Positions 27,053-36,547 of a stretch of 64,000 nt of DNA are shown one piece after another. Where the stretch lies: assembly GCA_963845445.1 (NCBI GenBank), contig CAWJSE010000002.1, positions 744,001 through 808,000 on the forward strand, in the 5' to 3' direction. The stretch's first letter is position 1, and each line of letters starts with the position of its first letter. Source of the stretch: JABDBL01 sp963845445. GTDB taxonomy: Bacteria > Cyanobacteriota > Vampirovibrionia > Obscuribacterales > Obscuribacteraceae. The translations under genes and the position numbers were made by a program. The notes below the pieces were generated by a model. That model did no database searches. It was not told where the DNA came from and saw only the letters and a program-made list of their open reading frames with translations.

Positions 27053-27909
27053 CTGTGCTGCCTTTGTCACAGGTTTGCGCAATAATTGGCTGCAAAAATT
27101 TCTCCAGAACGTCCATAAACTTGCCCCTATCTGCAAAAGTTACATTCTTGTGATCGCAATTACTAAAAGAAACCAATAATTTTGGTTCACAAGCAGATGC
27201 AAATATCATTTGACCATGTGCAAAAGGCACTATGTCATCTTTTTCACCATGCATTATCAAGAGTGGTATTTTCACGCTACGAATATTTGTTATTGTATCT
27301 AAGCTATGATGGGGAAACATAAACTCTGGATAGATTTTTAGCAACGGCATTTTCTCCACGGCAATCTTGCGTAATGAACAGAAACCAGATTGACAAATAA
27401 TTGCTCTTGCCGCCCTAACAGTAGCCAAATGCGCAGATACAGAAGCTCCGATTGATTCACCGTAAAGAATTATATTTTCTGCTTTTTGCTCTCCGAAGCC
27501 AATTAGACAATCATAAGCCGCTTCAGCGTCTTTCGTTACGGTGCTTAAATCCGGTTTACCAGAGCTCGCTCCATAACCCGAATAGTCGTAGATAAAAACC
27601 GAATAACCGGCACGAATTAATGCTTCAGTTAAATAACTATGAGTTTGCATATTGCCTAAATTACCGTGACTAACAAGCATGGTAAATTTCGCATTAGGAT
27701 TTACGTAGAACCAGGCGCAAAGACTATTACCATCAGCCTGCAAAAACGTGATTGCTCTAGCTGAAATTCCTACCATTAATGGAGGATTCTCGTGACTTGC
27801 CATCTTTATGCGAGGAAATAGAATTCGGCCTATAAAACCAAGCCGCAAGCCTAGGTGCTAACAAAATATAAATTGCAACAATTGCAACAATAAAAAAGAA
27901 AAGGCTCAT
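27042..27909 (-). CDS. Membrane-anchored alpha/beta hydrolase (ABHD13/BEM46-like), frameshift near the N-terminus
   Basis: Serine hydrolase with HGNLGNMQTH (oxyanion), nucleophile in LYGESIGASVS, acid in HGEKDDIVP and base in NCDHKNVTF. The long frame starts only at a TTG (27848), but just upstream in another frame an ATG at 27909 with GAGGA opens MSLFFFIVAIVAIYILLAP, a perfect N-terminal membrane anchor as found in ABHD12/13-type proteins. Removing one base around 27805-27830 joins RLAAWFYRPN to LFPRIKMASHE. I therefore annotate the whole stretch as one gene with a probable base insertion. The active site faces the cytoplasm or periplasm depending on topology; the substrate may be a lipid or peptide ester. 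Confidence 0.7.
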
Positions 27910-28068
27910 CAGGCTTCCTCAGGATGGGCTTATTCTAGCAAAAAATCTCAAGTCTTTAGAGCAATCCCTATAAGCGAATGAGATCATGAAAACGATAGAC
28001 TGCTCTCTGGCAGTGCGACATATCAAGAAGCTGTGTAAATAAGCGCCCTGGAATTAATTTTTTAGGGT

Positions 28069-28077
28069 TGCTATAAT
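28069..28077 (+). promoter_or_regulatory. Extended -10 promoter of sdhCAB
   Basis: TGC directly precedes a perfect TATAAT (28072-28077), an extended -10. The matching -35 (TGGAAT, 17 bases upstream) is poor, as is common with extended -10 sites. The sdhC ATG follows 34 bases later, with AAGGA just ahead of it. Confidence 0.5.
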
Positions 28078-28111
28078 TTAGTCTAATTAACCCTAGGTGA
28101 AATAAGGAATT

Positions 28112-28864
28112 ATGGAGCAAACCAAGAGTCTAGATCAGCATGCAGTTTTTGGAAAAACTTCTCGTAAAGACGCTTGGTGGATCGAACCAGTTCTAGTGGG
28201 TTTAGGTTTCGCCGCATTTATTATTTATGCTACATATCGCGCTTTCGAAAATAACTATTTTGAAATAGGACCCTATCTTTCTCCTTTCTATTCCCCAAAA
28301 TTCAATTTTGACTGGTGGCATATGTCACCAGCCTTTCTTATTCTATGGATTCCTGCTGGCTTCCGTGCTACTTGTTATTATTATCGCAAAGCTTATTATC
28401 GAGCTTATTTTGCCGATCCACCCGCTTGCGCAGTAGGACACCTTGGTGGAGAAAAATATTGTGGTGAAACCACCTTTCCTTTAGTAATGCAGAATCTCCA
28501 TCGCTATTTCTTTTATCTAGCCACAATAGTATTAGTAGTGCTCTGGTATGACGCCATTAAAGCATTTCTCTTCGATGGTAAGTTTGGAATCAGCCTCTTA
28601 AGTCTAATCATGCTGGCAAACGTAATTTTGCTTTCAGGCTATTCTTTCGGCTGTCACGCTTGTCGTCATTTGGTGGGCGGAAAATTAGACTGCTTCTCGG
28701 CAAATAGCTGTACGAAATCTCAATTTAAAGTTTGGCATTGGGTTACCAAATTAAATGAACACCATATGTTATGGGCCTGGTTAAGCCTGTTTTCAGTAGG
28801 TTTTACCGACTTTTGGGTTCGCCAGGTAGCCAGTGGAGCTTTTCCTGAATTCAGATTCTTTTAG
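28112..28864 (+). CDS. sdhC: Succinate dehydrogenase membrane (cytochrome b-type) subunit
   Basis: Membrane anchor of complex II, 250 residues with five likely helices (for example around 30-45, 72-85, 130-150, 160-178, 217-235). Several His residues that could bind heme lie in the helices or at their ends: HMSPAFLILW, NLHRYFFYL, GCHACRHLVGG and LNEHHMLWAWLS. The motif YYYRKAYYRAYFADPPACAVG is shared by single-subunit SdhC proteins of actinobacterial and similar type. It passes electrons from SdhB to quinone. There is no separate sdhD, consistent with a one-subunit anchor. sdhA begins 33 bases downstream. Confidence 0.88.
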   Translation: MEQTKSLDQHAVFGKTSRKDAWWIEPVLVGLGFAAFIIYATYRAFENNYFEIGPYLSPFYSPKFNFDWWHMSPAFLILWIPAGFRATCYYYRKAYYRAYFADPPACAVGHLGGEKYCGETTFPLVMQNLHRYFFYLATIVLVVLWYDAIKAFLFDGKFGISLLSLIMLANVILLSGYSFGCHACRHLVGGKLDCFSANSCTKSQFKVWHWVTKLNEHHMLWAWLSLFSVGFTDFWVRQVASGAFPEFRFF

Positions 28865-28896
28865 TACCGTTTAATAACCAGGTAATCATTAACAAT

Positions 28897-30717
28897 ATGG
28901 CACCAGATCAAAATACAAAGCAAAATTACGAAACTCACGAGCACGATGTAATCGTCATCGGCGCCGGTGGAGCTGGCTTAAGAGCGGCTATAGAAGCATC
29001 CGCCCAAGGACTTTCAGTGGGTCTAGTATGTAAATCACTTTTAGGAAAAGCCCATACTGTTATGGCAGAAGGCGGCATAGCTGCAGCCTTAGCTAATGTA
29101 GATTCAGAAGATAATTGGAAAACACACTTTCGCGACACAATGCTTGGCGGCAAAATGTTGAACAACTGGCGCATGGCACAATTGCATGCCCAAGAAGCAC
29201 CCAAACGCGTAAAAGAATTAGAACATTGGGGAGCAGTATTTGATCGCACTAAAGACGGCAAAATACTACAGCGCGCCTTTGGTGGCCACACTTATAAACG
29301 ACTTTGCCATGTAGGCGATCGGACTGGCTTAGAAATGATTCGCACCCTACAAGATCAAGGCGTACACCAGGGTATCGCAGTCTATATGGAATGTACCATT
29401 ACCAAACTAATCAAAGATGGTGAGCGCATTTCCGGTGCTTTTGGCTATTATCGCGAAGACGGGCGCTATGTTTTATTTAAAGCAAAAGCTATCGTTTTAG
29501 CAACAGGTGGTGTAGGAAAATCTTTTACCATCACTTCTAATTCTTGGGAATATACCGGGGATGGTCAAGCCCTTGCTTATGAGGCTGGTGCCGATTTAAT
29601 AGATATGGAATTTGTTCAATTTCACCCCACAGGCATGGTCTGGCCTCCTGGAGTACGCGGCTTACTTGTGACAGAAGGGGTACGAGGCGAAGGCGGCATT
29701 TTAAGAAATAAAAATGGCGAACGCTTTATGTATAAATATTTGCCTGAAGCAAGCAAAAAAGACTTTGCCGAAACTGACCAAGAGTCAGCAAAGTGGGTGG
29801 ACGCAGCTGTAGCTGGTCAAAAAACCGACGCCAGAAGACCACCCGAATTATCTACTCGAGATAATGTTGCCCGCTCAATATACACAGAAGTAAAAGAAGG
29901 GCGCGGCTCCGAACATGGTGGCGTATACCTTGATATTAGCTATCAAGATCCTGAGCGCGTCAAGAAAAAACTGCCTTCTATGTATCACCAATTTAAAGAC
30001 CTTGCCGATGTCGACATTACTGCGCAACCAATGGAAGTTGGTCCTACTATGCATTACATAATGGGTGGCATACGCGTGGACGCAGACACTCAATCTACCC
30101 GCGTACCCGGTCTGTATGCTGCTGGAGAAGTAAGTGGTGGCATGCATGGCGCTAATCGTTTAGGTGGAAACTCATTATCTGATCTGGTAGTTTTTGGCCA
30201 ATTAGCAGGAGCAGCTGCTGCCAATTATGCAAGAGCAACACCCTCCGGGCAAGTTCCTCAAGAACAAATACAATCTGCAATTAATGAATTAGAAGCTCCC
30301 TTCCGAAGTGGTAAAACTGTCAATCCTTTTGATTTGCAAAAAGAACTCAATCACATTATGAGCACCTATGTTGGTATTTTTCGCGACGAAGGCGATTTAT
30401 CAACAGGCCTGGCAAAATTGCAAGAACTAAAGGAAAAAGCCAAACAAGTCTGCGCCAACCCTAACAAAGTCTACAATCCTGGTTGGCACTTGTGTCTAGA
30501 TTTACTACATATGCTCATCTGTTCAGAAGCAATAACGCGCAGTGCCCTTATTCGCAAAGAAAGCAGAGGCGCACATAGTCGACTAGATTATCCAGAAATC
30601 AACCCCGAGCTCGGCAAAGTAAATACTTCCGCATATAAACAAGGCGATGAAATGAAGATTGAACAAACACCATTGCCAGAAATGCCAGCCGACTTAAAAG
30701 AGTTATTTAAAAAATAA
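28897..30717 (+). CDS. sdhA: Succinate dehydrogenase/fumarate reductase flavoprotein subunit
   Basis: A 606-residue flavoprotein that oxidises succinate to fumarate. The FAD-binding VIVIGAGGAGLRAAIEA is at the N-terminus. HTVMAEGGIAAAL carries the His that links FAD covalently. Active-site segments are FGGHTYKRLCHVGDRTG, VQFHPTGMVWPPGVRGLLVTE (split here: FVQFHPTGM, then GLLVTEGVRGEGG) with the catalytic Arg, and HGANRLGGNSLSDL near the C-terminal end of the FAD domain. The C-terminal helical domain is complete. It lies between sdhC and sdhB, 11 bases before the latter. The direction (oxidation or fumarate reduction) is not decided by sequence alone. Confidence 0.97.
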   Translation: MAPDQNTKQNYETHEHDVIVIGAGGAGLRAAIEASAQGLSVGLVCKSLLGKAHTVMAEGGIAAALANVDSEDNWKTHFRDTMLGGKMLNNWRMAQLHAQEAPKRVKELEHWGAVFDRTKDGKILQRAFGGHTYKRLCHVGDRTGLEMIRTLQDQGVHQGIAVYMECTITKLIKDGERISGAFGYYREDGRYVLFKAKAIVLATGGVGKSFTITSNSWEYTGDGQALAYEAGADLIDMEFVQFHPTGMVWPPGVRGLLVTEGVRGEGGILRNKNGERFMYKYLPEASKKDFAETDQESAKWVDAAVAGQKTDARRPPELSTRDNVARSIYTEVKEGRGSEHGGVYLDISYQDPERVKKKLPSMYHQFKDLADVDITAQPMEVGPTMHYIMGGIRVDADTQSTRVPGLYAAGEVSGGMHGANRLGGNSLSDLVVFGQLAGAAAANYARATPSGQVPQEQIQSAINELEAPFRSGKTVNPFDLQKELNHIMSTYVGIFRDEGDLSTGLAKLQELKEKAKQVCANPNKVYNPGWHLCLDLLHMLICSEAITRSALIRKESRGAHSRLDYPEINPELGKVNTSAYKQGDEMKIEQTPLPEMPADLKELFKK

Positions 30718-30728
30718 GGAGCTATATT

Positions 30729-31481
30729 ATGCCTGAAGCTACTCTAAAAGTTTTCCGCGGCAAAGGAGACACAGGTACTTATGAAACATACAAAGTACCT
30801 GTAGAAGATGGCATGGTTATTCTTGACGCTATTCACTATATTCAACAACACTATGCTCCCGATCTAGCAGTACGCTGGAATTGCAAAGCCGCCAAATGTG
30901 GTTCTTGTAGTGCCGAGGTAAATGGCAAGCCCAGTCTTATGTGCAAATCACGTATGGATAAGTTTTCTTTAGATGAAGAAATAATTGTCGAACCATTAAA
31001 GACTTTTCCTACAGTAAAAGACCTGGTTACTGATGTATCCTGGAATTACGAAGTCAATAAAAAAATCCCCGCTTTCACACCAACCGATGAAGGCGAATGG
31101 ACAATTTATCAGGAAGATATTGAACGTGTGCAGGAATTTCGCAAATGTATAGAATGCTTTTTATGCCAGGATGTTTGCCATGTTTTGCGTGATCACGATC
31201 GCAAAGATACTTTCATGGGCCCGAGATTTCTAGTGCGCACAGCCGGTCTAGACATGCATCCTAAAGATAGTCTCAACCGTAGCAAATATGTAAAACAAGA
31301 AGGCGGTATCGGACTATGCAATATCACAAAATGCTGCACCGAAGTATGTCCTGAAAGCATTCATATAACAGATAACGCCATCATCCCTCTAAAAGAACGT
31401 GTAGTTGACCAATTCTACGATCCGGTAACTATGTTCTTAAACAAGATAATGCCTAATAAGAACAAGAAAAAACTTGTCTGA
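30729..31481 (+). CDS. sdhB: Succinate dehydrogenase iron-sulfur subunit
   Basis: A 250-residue electron-transfer subunit with all three clusters. The 2Fe-2S ligands are C52, C57, C60 and C72 in the ferredoxin-like domain. C140, C143, C146 and C150 start the 4Fe-4S motif, and C197, C202/C203 and C207 complete the 4Fe-4S and 3Fe-4S sites. The protein moves electrons from FAD in SdhA to quinone at SdhC. A short spacer and AAGGAG before its ATG show tight coupling with sdhA. The order C-A-B without D is compact and complete. Confidence 0.97.
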   Translation: MPEATLKVFRGKGDTGTYETYKVPVEDGMVILDAIHYIQQHYAPDLAVRWNCKAAKCGSCSAEVNGKPSLMCKSRMDKFSLDEEIIVEPLKTFPTVKDLVTDVSWNYEVNKKIPAFTPTDEGEWTIYQEDIERVQEFRKCIECFLCQDVCHVLRDHDRKDTFMGPRFLVRTAGLDMHPKDSLNRSKYVKQEGGIGLCNITKCCTEVCPESIHITDNAIIPLKERVVDQFYDPVTMFLNKIMPNKNKKKLV

Positions 31482-31519
31482 GCATGGATAAATAGTTTAC
31501 TACGCATGGTACAAACTAA

Positions 31520-31972
31520 ATGAACGAAGAAGCTACGATAGAATTAAAACGACGCTGGAACTTTGCCGGTGCTATAAGCAGGTTTAAATTATTCGTGGAC
31601 GATAAGAAAATCGGCACCATCAGCAATGGCAAAACCGAATCCTTTAAAATTCCCCCTGGAACCCATTCAATCTATGTCAAAGGGGCATTCTGGTCAAAGA
31701 CCAGTGCTATACAAATGCAAGCCGCTCCGGGCAGCATTTCAAAATTCGAATGCGGTATAACTAAATCCTATTGGATATTTATGATTTGCATAATTGGTCT
31801 CTTAATTTTCGGAAGAACACTGATACACAGCTTCGCACAAACCAACTATATGCTTGGTTTATTTTTTTCGTGCTTTCTTATAATCGCAGCGGTAGTAGCC
31901 ACCGTTTATACTTTCAGACCAAACAGCGTCTATTATCTCAAAGAGATAAGCAAAGATACTATTGTCAATTAG
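31520..31972 (+). CDS. Membrane protein with N-terminal PEGA-like beta domain, unknown
   Basis: Residues 1-80 are strand-rich and resemble carrier-type small domains that present a surface loop: FKLFVDDKKIGTISNGKTE, then IPPGTHSIYVKG, a pattern seen in PEGA-like modules. Two membrane helices follow (about 83-100, WIFMICIIGLLIFG, and 110-130, MLGLFFSCFLIIAAVVA). A short tail ends the protein. It has no signal peptide, so the beta domain is likely cytoplasmic. It begins 38 bases after sdhB but without evident functional link, and overlaps the convergent zinc-ribbon gene by eight bases. Confidence 0.6.
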   Translation: MNEEATIELKRRWNFAGAISRFKLFVDDKKIGTISNGKTESFKIPPGTHSIYVKGAFWSKTSAIQMQAAPGSISKFECGITKSYWIFMICIIGLLIFGRTLIHSFAQTNYMLGLFFSCFLIIAAVVATVYTFRPNSVYYLKEISKDTIVN

Positions 31973-32564
31973 CTTCAGTACCCTTTTCGCCAGTGCCACT
32001 AGCATTTTCGGCATCTGATTCACTGTCGCTACCGCTGGAAAGAGTGTAAGTAATGGTAGCCTGCGAATGACTATCATGTAAAACCAAAGAATTGATTTTG
32101 CCTGGTTCCATAAGCGCTTTGACCGGCTCAACAATTGATTTTCTGATGCTAGGATTTTTAAGATTGACCTCTATGGTCAACGCCACGGCTTCTGGATAAT
32201 TGCGATCTACAGTTTTATCTTGCGCCTCATAAACAAATTTGCATATTTTTGACTGACCACTCAAACTTTGCAAAACCGCAACTTCTAATTTTTCTCTTGC
32301 CGCCGGCGCACTCAATGCACTATCCCCAGCTGGCGCTGCTGGACCGCGCCTTATAAGCTGCCCAATCCAGCTACCTTGCGCCGCAAATATCAGCAACCCA
32401 CCAATCAAAATAATTACCACTATCAGTCCAAGAGGATTAAAACCTTTCTCATATGTTTCGGTAAATCCTCGAAATTCAGGACGTACAAGTTGTTTTAAAC
32501 CACAGACTGGACAGAAAGTTTCATGTCCATGTAGTGGAACTTGACAGCCAGGACAATCATGCAT
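31965..32564 (-). CDS. Zinc-ribbon membrane protein, unknown
   Basis: The N-terminus has two CxxC knuckles (CPGC and CPVC within the first 22 residues), a zinc ribbon. A single membrane helix follows at about 44-62 (PLGLIVVIILIGGLLIF). The remaining ~130 residues would lie outside and contain an Ala/Pro linker and a beta-rich domain (VALTIEVNLKNPSIRKSIV, ATITYTLSSG), then an acidic Ser/Glu/Gly-rich tail. It may be a sensor or assembly factor with a cytoplasmic ribbon; no closer family is recognised. It is divergent from the repeat-module gene. Confidence 0.6.
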   Translation of the reverse strand: MHDCPGCQVPLHGHETFCPVCGLKQLVRPEFRGFTETYEKGFNPLGLIVVIILIGGLLIFAAQGSWIGQLIRRGPAAPAGDSALSAPAAREKLEVAVLQSLSGQSKICKFVYEAQDKTVDRNYPEAVALTIEVNLKNPSIRKSIVEPVKALMEPGKINSLVLHDSHSQATITYTLSSGSDSESDAENASGTGEKGTEAN

Positions 32565-32741
32565 TGCGAATACCCAAAAACTAACTAACTATGGACAATG
32601 TTTTACCATAATAGCCCCGCGATTATAGTAAACGTCACTCCATTCATAATTGCTCTCATTGGATATTTATTACATATAGCAGCTGGCCAAAGGGTGGTAG
32701 AATTTGTTCTTAATTGCTCCAACCTTGGTTTGACTAAACAT

Positions 32742-34055
32742 ATGATTAGAAATATTTTTGCTGCTTTAGGCTTAGCAACTTTCTTTTTCCTGATGCAATC
32801 TAATTTTGCTATTGGAATTGATAATGATACCAGTCAAAATATCGAAAAAACACTATCTCAATTGGAAACAAGATTCTTCGAACACCAATACGAGACAGAC
32901 AGTGATATAGACAGAATTGACCGTATTGAACAATTTATTTTTGGCTGCAATCAAACCGGCTCATTAACTGATCGGATAAAGCATATACAATCAGCCATTC
33001 CAGATGCAACAATCGCTCAGATAAATAACATGCCTAGCGTCACAACAAATAGTCCTAATGTCAGTGACGACGAGCACCCAGATTCATCTAATATAGATCA
33101 AAGTTCCGACAGTATTGATCAAAGCAATGATCAATCTGCAAATAGCTCTTCCAAGAGCAATTCCCAATATTCTTCTTATCCTCGTGTAACATCTTTAGAG
33201 CAAGAATTGCTAGGACACACCTATGAAGCAGATACTCTTTCTCGCCGGTTAGCACGATTGGAGACAAAGGCATTTGGTAATGTTTCTGCCAATAGCGAGC
33301 TAAGTGATAGAGTAGATAATTTGGACGATTATGCTCAAAGACATGACCTCTACGGCGAGCGCAAAATTGCTAACAATACAAACAGCTCTCTTGCATTTGT
33401 ACCTCCCAAAAGCATGGGACGGGGCCGCAACAATAACTCTGTTTACCCTACCGACGCTTCTTTAGGCAACAAAGCATACGCAGCTGATTCGCAGCCGTCA
33501 TATACAAGTAGCAACGGCTCCTTTGTCGGCAGTATGGAAGAGCGTGTAGCTATGATGGAGGCCCAAGAATTCGACCATACCTATCCAGAAAAACCGCTTG
33601 ATAAACGTCTAAAAAAATTAGAAAAGAAAATCTTGCCCGGCCAGGACGATTCGCAAATGGGTTTGTTTCAGCGAACATCAAAACTTTGGATTACCTTACA
33701 CCCATCTGATAAAAGTAAGTTAGATAATCTGATCGCCGGCAACCAAAATAAGACCAATCAAGCTTATAACCCAGCAGACAATACCAGCGCGAATAGCAAC
33801 AATTCAACTACTACCAACACCGCAAGCAAGCATGGTTCTTGGCTGCACAGATTAGCAAATGAAATCGAAGCCTCTGCCAATGCCCCATATTCTGGTTATT
33901 CTAATTTTTCCGGAAACAATGGCGGCCTCAATACATGCCCCTATCCTGGATCATTCTATGTGCCCCAAAGCGCCAATTCCCCTAATAGCAGATTCATCGG
34001 CGGCAATTTCGGCCCAGGCGCTGGACCTGGAGGACTGCCAGTAGGTTTCTGGTAA
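32742..34055 (+). CDS. Secreted protein with three degenerate LE-FG-RL-LE helical repeat modules
   Basis: The frame is open from 32598, but the ATG at 32742 starts a good signal peptide (MIRNIFAALGLATFFFLM), and an extended -10-like TGGTAGAAT lies just upstream, so I prefer it. Three repeat units share the pattern L-E-x(3)-F/L-x-H-x-Y-x(2)-D/K-x(5)-R-x(2)-R/K-I/L-E: around nt 32855-32945 (LETRFFEHQYETDS), 33187-33279 (LEQELLGHTYEADT) and 33546-33641 (MEAQEFDHTYPEKP). Ser/Asn/Gln-rich linkers separate them, and the C-terminus is Gly/Asn/Pro-rich (NFGPGAGPGGLPVGFW). The protein is probably exported. I recall similar modules in cyanobacterial relatives, function unknown. Confidence 0.65.
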   Translation: MIRNIFAALGLATFFFLMQSNFAIGIDNDTSQNIEKTLSQLETRFFEHQYETDSDIDRIDRIEQFIFGCNQTGSLTDRIKHIQSAIPDATIAQINNMPSVTTNSPNVSDDEHPDSSNIDQSSDSIDQSNDQSANSSSKSNSQYSSYPRVTSLEQELLGHTYEADTLSRRLARLETKAFGNVSANSELSDRVDNLDDYAQRHDLYGERKIANNTNSSLAFVPPKSMGRGRNNNSVYPTDASLGNKAYAADSQPSYTSSNGSFVGSMEERVAMMEAQEFDHTYPEKPLDKRLKKLEKKILPGQDDSQMGLFQRTSKLWITLHPSDKSKLDNLIAGNQNKTNQAYNPADNTSANSNNSTTTNTASKHGSWLHRLANEIEASANAPYSGYSNFSGNNGGLNTCPYPGSFYVPQSANSPNSRFIGGNFGPGAGPGGLPVGFW

Positions 34056-34093
34056 ATAAGGCCTTTTATATTTTCTAGCCAAAACAAAAGCAA

Positions 34094-34651
34094 TTAAAAT
34101 TTTACCGCAACCGGCCCACGCGCTGCATTATCATCAATCTCAAAGTATTGTACGGCCTTAAAACCAGTAGCACCAGCCACAACTGATGACGGAAATGATT
34201 CTACCGCAGTATTTAATTCTCGAACATTGGCATTATAAAAACGTCTGGCTTGAGAAAGACGATTTTCAGTTTCACTAAGATCAGTTTGTAATTGTTTGAA
34301 ATTCTCATTTGCTTTTAATTCAGGATAATTTTCACTTAAAGCAAAAAGTTGGCGCAACGCACCGCTGAGCACATTTTCGTTTTTAGCTGTGAGCTCTGGC
34401 GAACCATGACTGGAAGCAGCAGCATTTCTTGCCTCTGTGACTGCCTCAAAAGTTCCTTTTTCGTGAGCAGCATAGCCTTTTACTGTCTCAACTAAATTGG
34501 GGATAAGGTCATAACGACGTCTTAGCTCTGTATCTATTGCTGACCAGCTTTCATTGACAGACTGTCGCAAACGAACCAAATTATTATAGATAACTATAAA
34601 AACTGCAGCTATGACAAGAAGAACAACGATTGTCATTAAGATTACTGACAT
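34094..34651 (-). CDS. lemA: LemA family protein
   Basis: A 185-residue LemA protein: an N-terminal membrane helix (TIVVLLVIAAVFIVIYN), then YNNLVRLRQSVNESWSAIDTELRRR, YDLIPNLVETVKGYAAHE and the family end segment RRFYNANVRELNTAVESFPS. The start was set at the ATG at 34651, where GGGGGC lies seven bases upstream; a further 14 codons are open but lack support. LemA proteins form helical bundles anchored to the membrane; the role is unclear. It is divergent from the DUF2207 gene with under 50 bases between the starts. The two families are often neighbours, which suggests a joint membrane function. Confidence 0.92.
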   Translation of the reverse strand: MSVILMTIVVLLVIAAVFIVIYNNLVRLRQSVNESWSAIDTELRRRYDLIPNLVETVKGYAAHEKGTFEAVTEARNAAASSHGSPELTAKNENVLSGALRQLFALSENYPELKANENFKQLQTDLSETENRLSQARRFYNANVRELNTAVESFPSSVVAGATGFKAVQYFEIDDNAARGPVAVKF

Positions 34652-34697
34652 TTTAAGCCCCCACAAAACGTTTCCAGTATGTCCAGACTTCATTATA

Positions 34698-36499
34698 ATG
34701 GCTAAGATGAAAAACTCAACTTTAGCTCTGCCAAAAGATCCAATTACTCGGCGTCTTCAGCAATCAACTGTTCGCATTTTTACTGCAACATTTTTTGTCA
34801 TTCTAAGCAGCACAACAATAGTTAGTGCCGAAGTCATTCGTCAGTTTAACGCCGATATTAAGCTTAATTCTGATTGTTCGCTTGACGTTACTGAAGTCAT
34901 AAAAATGGACTTCGAAAATTCCAAGAGGCATGGCATTTTTCGCATCATTCCAGTGGTTTATTCCCGCTACGGTGGAAATTACACTTTAGATCTACAATTA
35001 TTGAGTGTCAGTGATGAGCACAATCAAGCTCTCAGTTATCAAGCAAGGCGTATGGGTTCTGATTTTCATATCAAAATCGGTGAACCGGATATTCTGATTA
35101 CAGGAAGACGTATCTATTGCCTACATTACACCGTGCGCCGAGCAGTGAATTTTTTCGATAGTAAGCCAGAAGTCTACTGGAACGCCACTGGCAACGACTG
35201 GCCATTTGGCATAGAAGAAGCTAATGTCCGATTTTATCCCCCGACAGATATAGGAACCAATGAGATTAGGGCCAATTGCTTTATAGGACAAACTGGTTCA
35301 ACGACCCAAGGACAATTTAGTAACAGAGATAAATACATATTATTTCAAGCAACAAACATAGAACCCGGCAGCGGTTTGACCATCGTTACGCAATTACCAC
35401 CCAATGCGGTAAATAAGCCTGCACTTTGGCAAGAGATCATTTGGTTTCTTAAAGACTGGTGGGGGCTGATTGTTTTTCCCTTAGGCACCGGCGCTTACTT
35501 AATACCTGTTCTCCTGCAGCGAACGCGAGATCCACTGGGCAGTTCAGCCATAGCCGTCGAATGGAATCCGCCAAAAGACCTCTCGCCAGCCGAAGTAGGA
35601 ACATTGATAGATGAGAGTTGTGATATGCAAGATATAATTTCCACTCTCGTTGACCTGGCTGCTAGGGGTTTTCTCCAGATAAAAGAATTAAAGTCAGCTA
35701 CTTTTCTTTTCTTCTCCAACACCGATTACGAATTCACCCGCATGAATTCATTTAAAGATGGCGACATCCTTTTACCTCACGAGCAAAAATTTCTCAATGC
35801 CTTATTCGCCCATAATGAGGCTTCTGTAAAATTGTCTGACTTAAAAGAAAAATTCTATGTCAATTTACCTTATATAAGGCAAGCTATCTATCAAAGTCTA
35901 ACGGATAAAAAATTGTTTTTTGAAAATCCAGAAACTGTACGTATGCGCTGGACGCTTGCTGCGATTGGTGTGGGGACAGCCGGTATTCTATACGCGGCCT
36001 GTTTAAGTTTGCCAAACCACACATCAATCGGCATCGGTTTGGTGATATCGGCTGCAATCGTATTGATAGCCGCAAAATTTATGCCGGCTCGCACTGCAAC
36101 AGGATGGAAGGAAAGAGCACAATGCCTTGGTTTCCAGAGATTTGTACGTCTGGCTGAAAAGGATCGCATTGCTGTTCTAGCCAAAGAAGATCCAACTATT
36201 TTTGGCAGACTCTTGCCTTTTGCCATGGTATTGGGTGCAGCAGATCAATGGGCAGAGGCTTTTCATGGATTATTGTCACAACCACCATCATGGTATATAC
36301 CGTATGGCTACGGAACAGCTGACTATACCTTTTCCTCTCGTAATTTCGTACACGACCTAGGAAATGGCATGAATACTATGGCCCAACTTTTTCCTCAGTA
36401 CCAGCTCCTCCTTCGTCATCTGCTGGCAGTGGTGGCAGTGGATTTTCTGGTGGTTTTAGTGGTGGCGGATTTGGCGGCGGTGGTGGTGGATCTTGGTAG
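34698..36499 (+). CDS. DUF2207 membrane protein, frameshifted in the Gly-rich tail (36388-36392)
   Basis: A signal peptide or first helix (FFVILSSTTIVSAEV) precedes the beta-rich DUF2207 domain (VIRQFNADIKLNSDCSLDVTE... with KRHGIFRIIPV). A helix follows near residue 265 (LIVFPLGTGAYLIPVLLQ), a cytoplasmic domain with RDPLGSSAIAVEWNPPKDLSPAE, then two more helices and WKERAQCLGFQRF. The family normally ends in Gly/Ser repeats and a final SW. Here the raw frame instead gives an odd Leu/Val-rich tail to 36596. Adding one T to the run at 36388-36392 restores SSAGSGGSGFSGG...GGSW with stop at 36497-36499, so I use that end. Starts at 34698, 34707 or even 34611 are possible. Confidence 0.82.
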
Positions 36500-36547
36500 A
36501 TTTCTATCAATCTTTTTGGCAAACATTCCGAAACGCCTAATTCTACC

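Noticed and set aside
26885..27136. 83-codon minus-strand frame before the hydrolase stop
   Set aside because: Overlaps the hydrolase in another frame and shows no recognisable features.
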